Made by a program: the position numbers and the translations under genes. Source: Scytalidium lignicola (Eukaryota > Ascomycota > Leotiomycetes). From it: a stretch of DNA of 30,769 nt. The stretch covers positions 1-30,769 of the forward strand of contig NCSJ02000447.1 in assembly GCA_002812745.2 (NCBI GenBank), read 5' to 3'. The notes under the pieces are model-generated. The model saw nothing but the letters and a program-made list of their open reading frames with translations. It ran no database searches and was not told where the DNA came from. Of the stretch, positions 30,541 through 30,769 are shown piece by piece (position 1 is the first letter of the stretch; each line of letters begins with the position of its first letter).

Positions 30541-30769
30541 TTAACTTTTAACTTTCCCGCACATTACCACATCTTCTCCAAGAGGATGCCACACAACATT
30601 CTCAAGCCTCAACGCAGCCATCGGATTCCCACCCCCATCAACCCTCCTCGGCGGCGAAACAACAACTCCCCCCTGACCAAGCCACGTAGGAGCAATAGTC
30701 ACAATGACAGAATTAACCAACGCAAGATACCGCGGACTCAAAAGCGTATTAATAACCATTCCACCCCCC
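30541..30769 (-). CDS. C-terminal end of an unidentified gene (partial)
   Basis: A minus-strand frame is open from the window edge to TAA at 30543-30541, at least 75 codons. The edge lies within it, so the start is unknown; the Met at 30759 need not be the true start. Visible sequence includes NTLLSPRYLALVNSVIVTIA, PTWLGQGGVVVSPPRRVDGG and LRLENVVWHPLGEDVVMCG. The composition and codon use look coding. I do not recognise the family. It is convergent with the galactokinase gene, with about 210 bp between stops. Confidence 0.55.
   Translation of the reverse strand, partial: GGGMVINTLLSPRYLALVNSVIVTIAPTWLGQGGVVVSPPRRVDGGGNPMAALRLENVVWHPLGEDVVMCGKVKS

Noticed and set aside
1..30769. CRISPR arrays or bacterial operons
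   Set aside because: No regularly spaced direct repeats; introns, LTR elements and Pol III-type signals indicate a eukaryote.

Overview
This window looks like nuclear DNA of a filamentous ascomycete (Pezizomycotina). The support is short spliceosomal introns of 50-54 nt with TAAC/TAAT branch points, Ty3/gypsy chromovirus-type retrotransposons, a Fot1/pogo-type DNA transposon, a fungal-type galactokinase gene, and extensive C:G-to-T:A decay that turns CAA/CAG/CGA/TGG codons into stops, as expected of repeat-induced point mutation (RIP). I cannot name the species.

The window has two compartments. From 1 to about 18,930 it is a very AT-rich isochore made of decayed mobile DNA with a few GC-rich islands. 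The islands are a repetitive GC block at the left edge (1-219), a 644-bp element with 64-bp terminal inverted repeats (584-1227), and a GC-rich foldback with perfect 52-bp arms (3721-3831). The main structure is a nested pair of chromoviruses. Outer element A (4277-18082; 341-bp LTRs; target duplication CTTCC) is split by inner element B (10510-17667; 358-bp LTRs; target duplication AATTA). Both contain decayed gag, protease, reverse transcriptase, RNase H, integrase and chromodomain regions. Both also carry, on the opposite strand between pol and the 3' LTR, a decayed gene whose six Cys/Tyr positions follow the spacing of a Zn2Cys6 binuclear cluster, followed by a Lys/Glu-rich helical region. 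This is the most interesting signal in the window.

From about 18,930 to the right end the base composition is ordinary. Four minus-strand genes follow. One is a two-exon protein of 405 aa with a PD-(D/E)XK nuclease-like core (20716-19445). The other three encode proteins I do not recognise: a 274-aa ORF (22323-21499), a two-exon gene with one in-frame TAG (23444-22843), and a two-exon 285-aa gene (24720-23809). A 1,918-bp Fot1/pogo-type transposon (25392-27309, TA target duplication, 24-bp TIRs) has six in-frame stops and no frameshift. A tRNA-Ile(UAU)-like locus with an intron and a downstream T11 tract lies at 27903-27784.

The right end holds an intact two-exon galactokinase gene (28705-30330, 524 aa) with a conventional start context and all three GHMP/galactokinase motifs. 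It is convergent with the 3' end of an unidentified minus-strand gene cut by the window edge. Apart from galactokinase in the Leloir pathway, no pathway links the genes here. The layout is a gene-sparse TE block, then a strip of orphan genes, then conserved housekeeping sequence.
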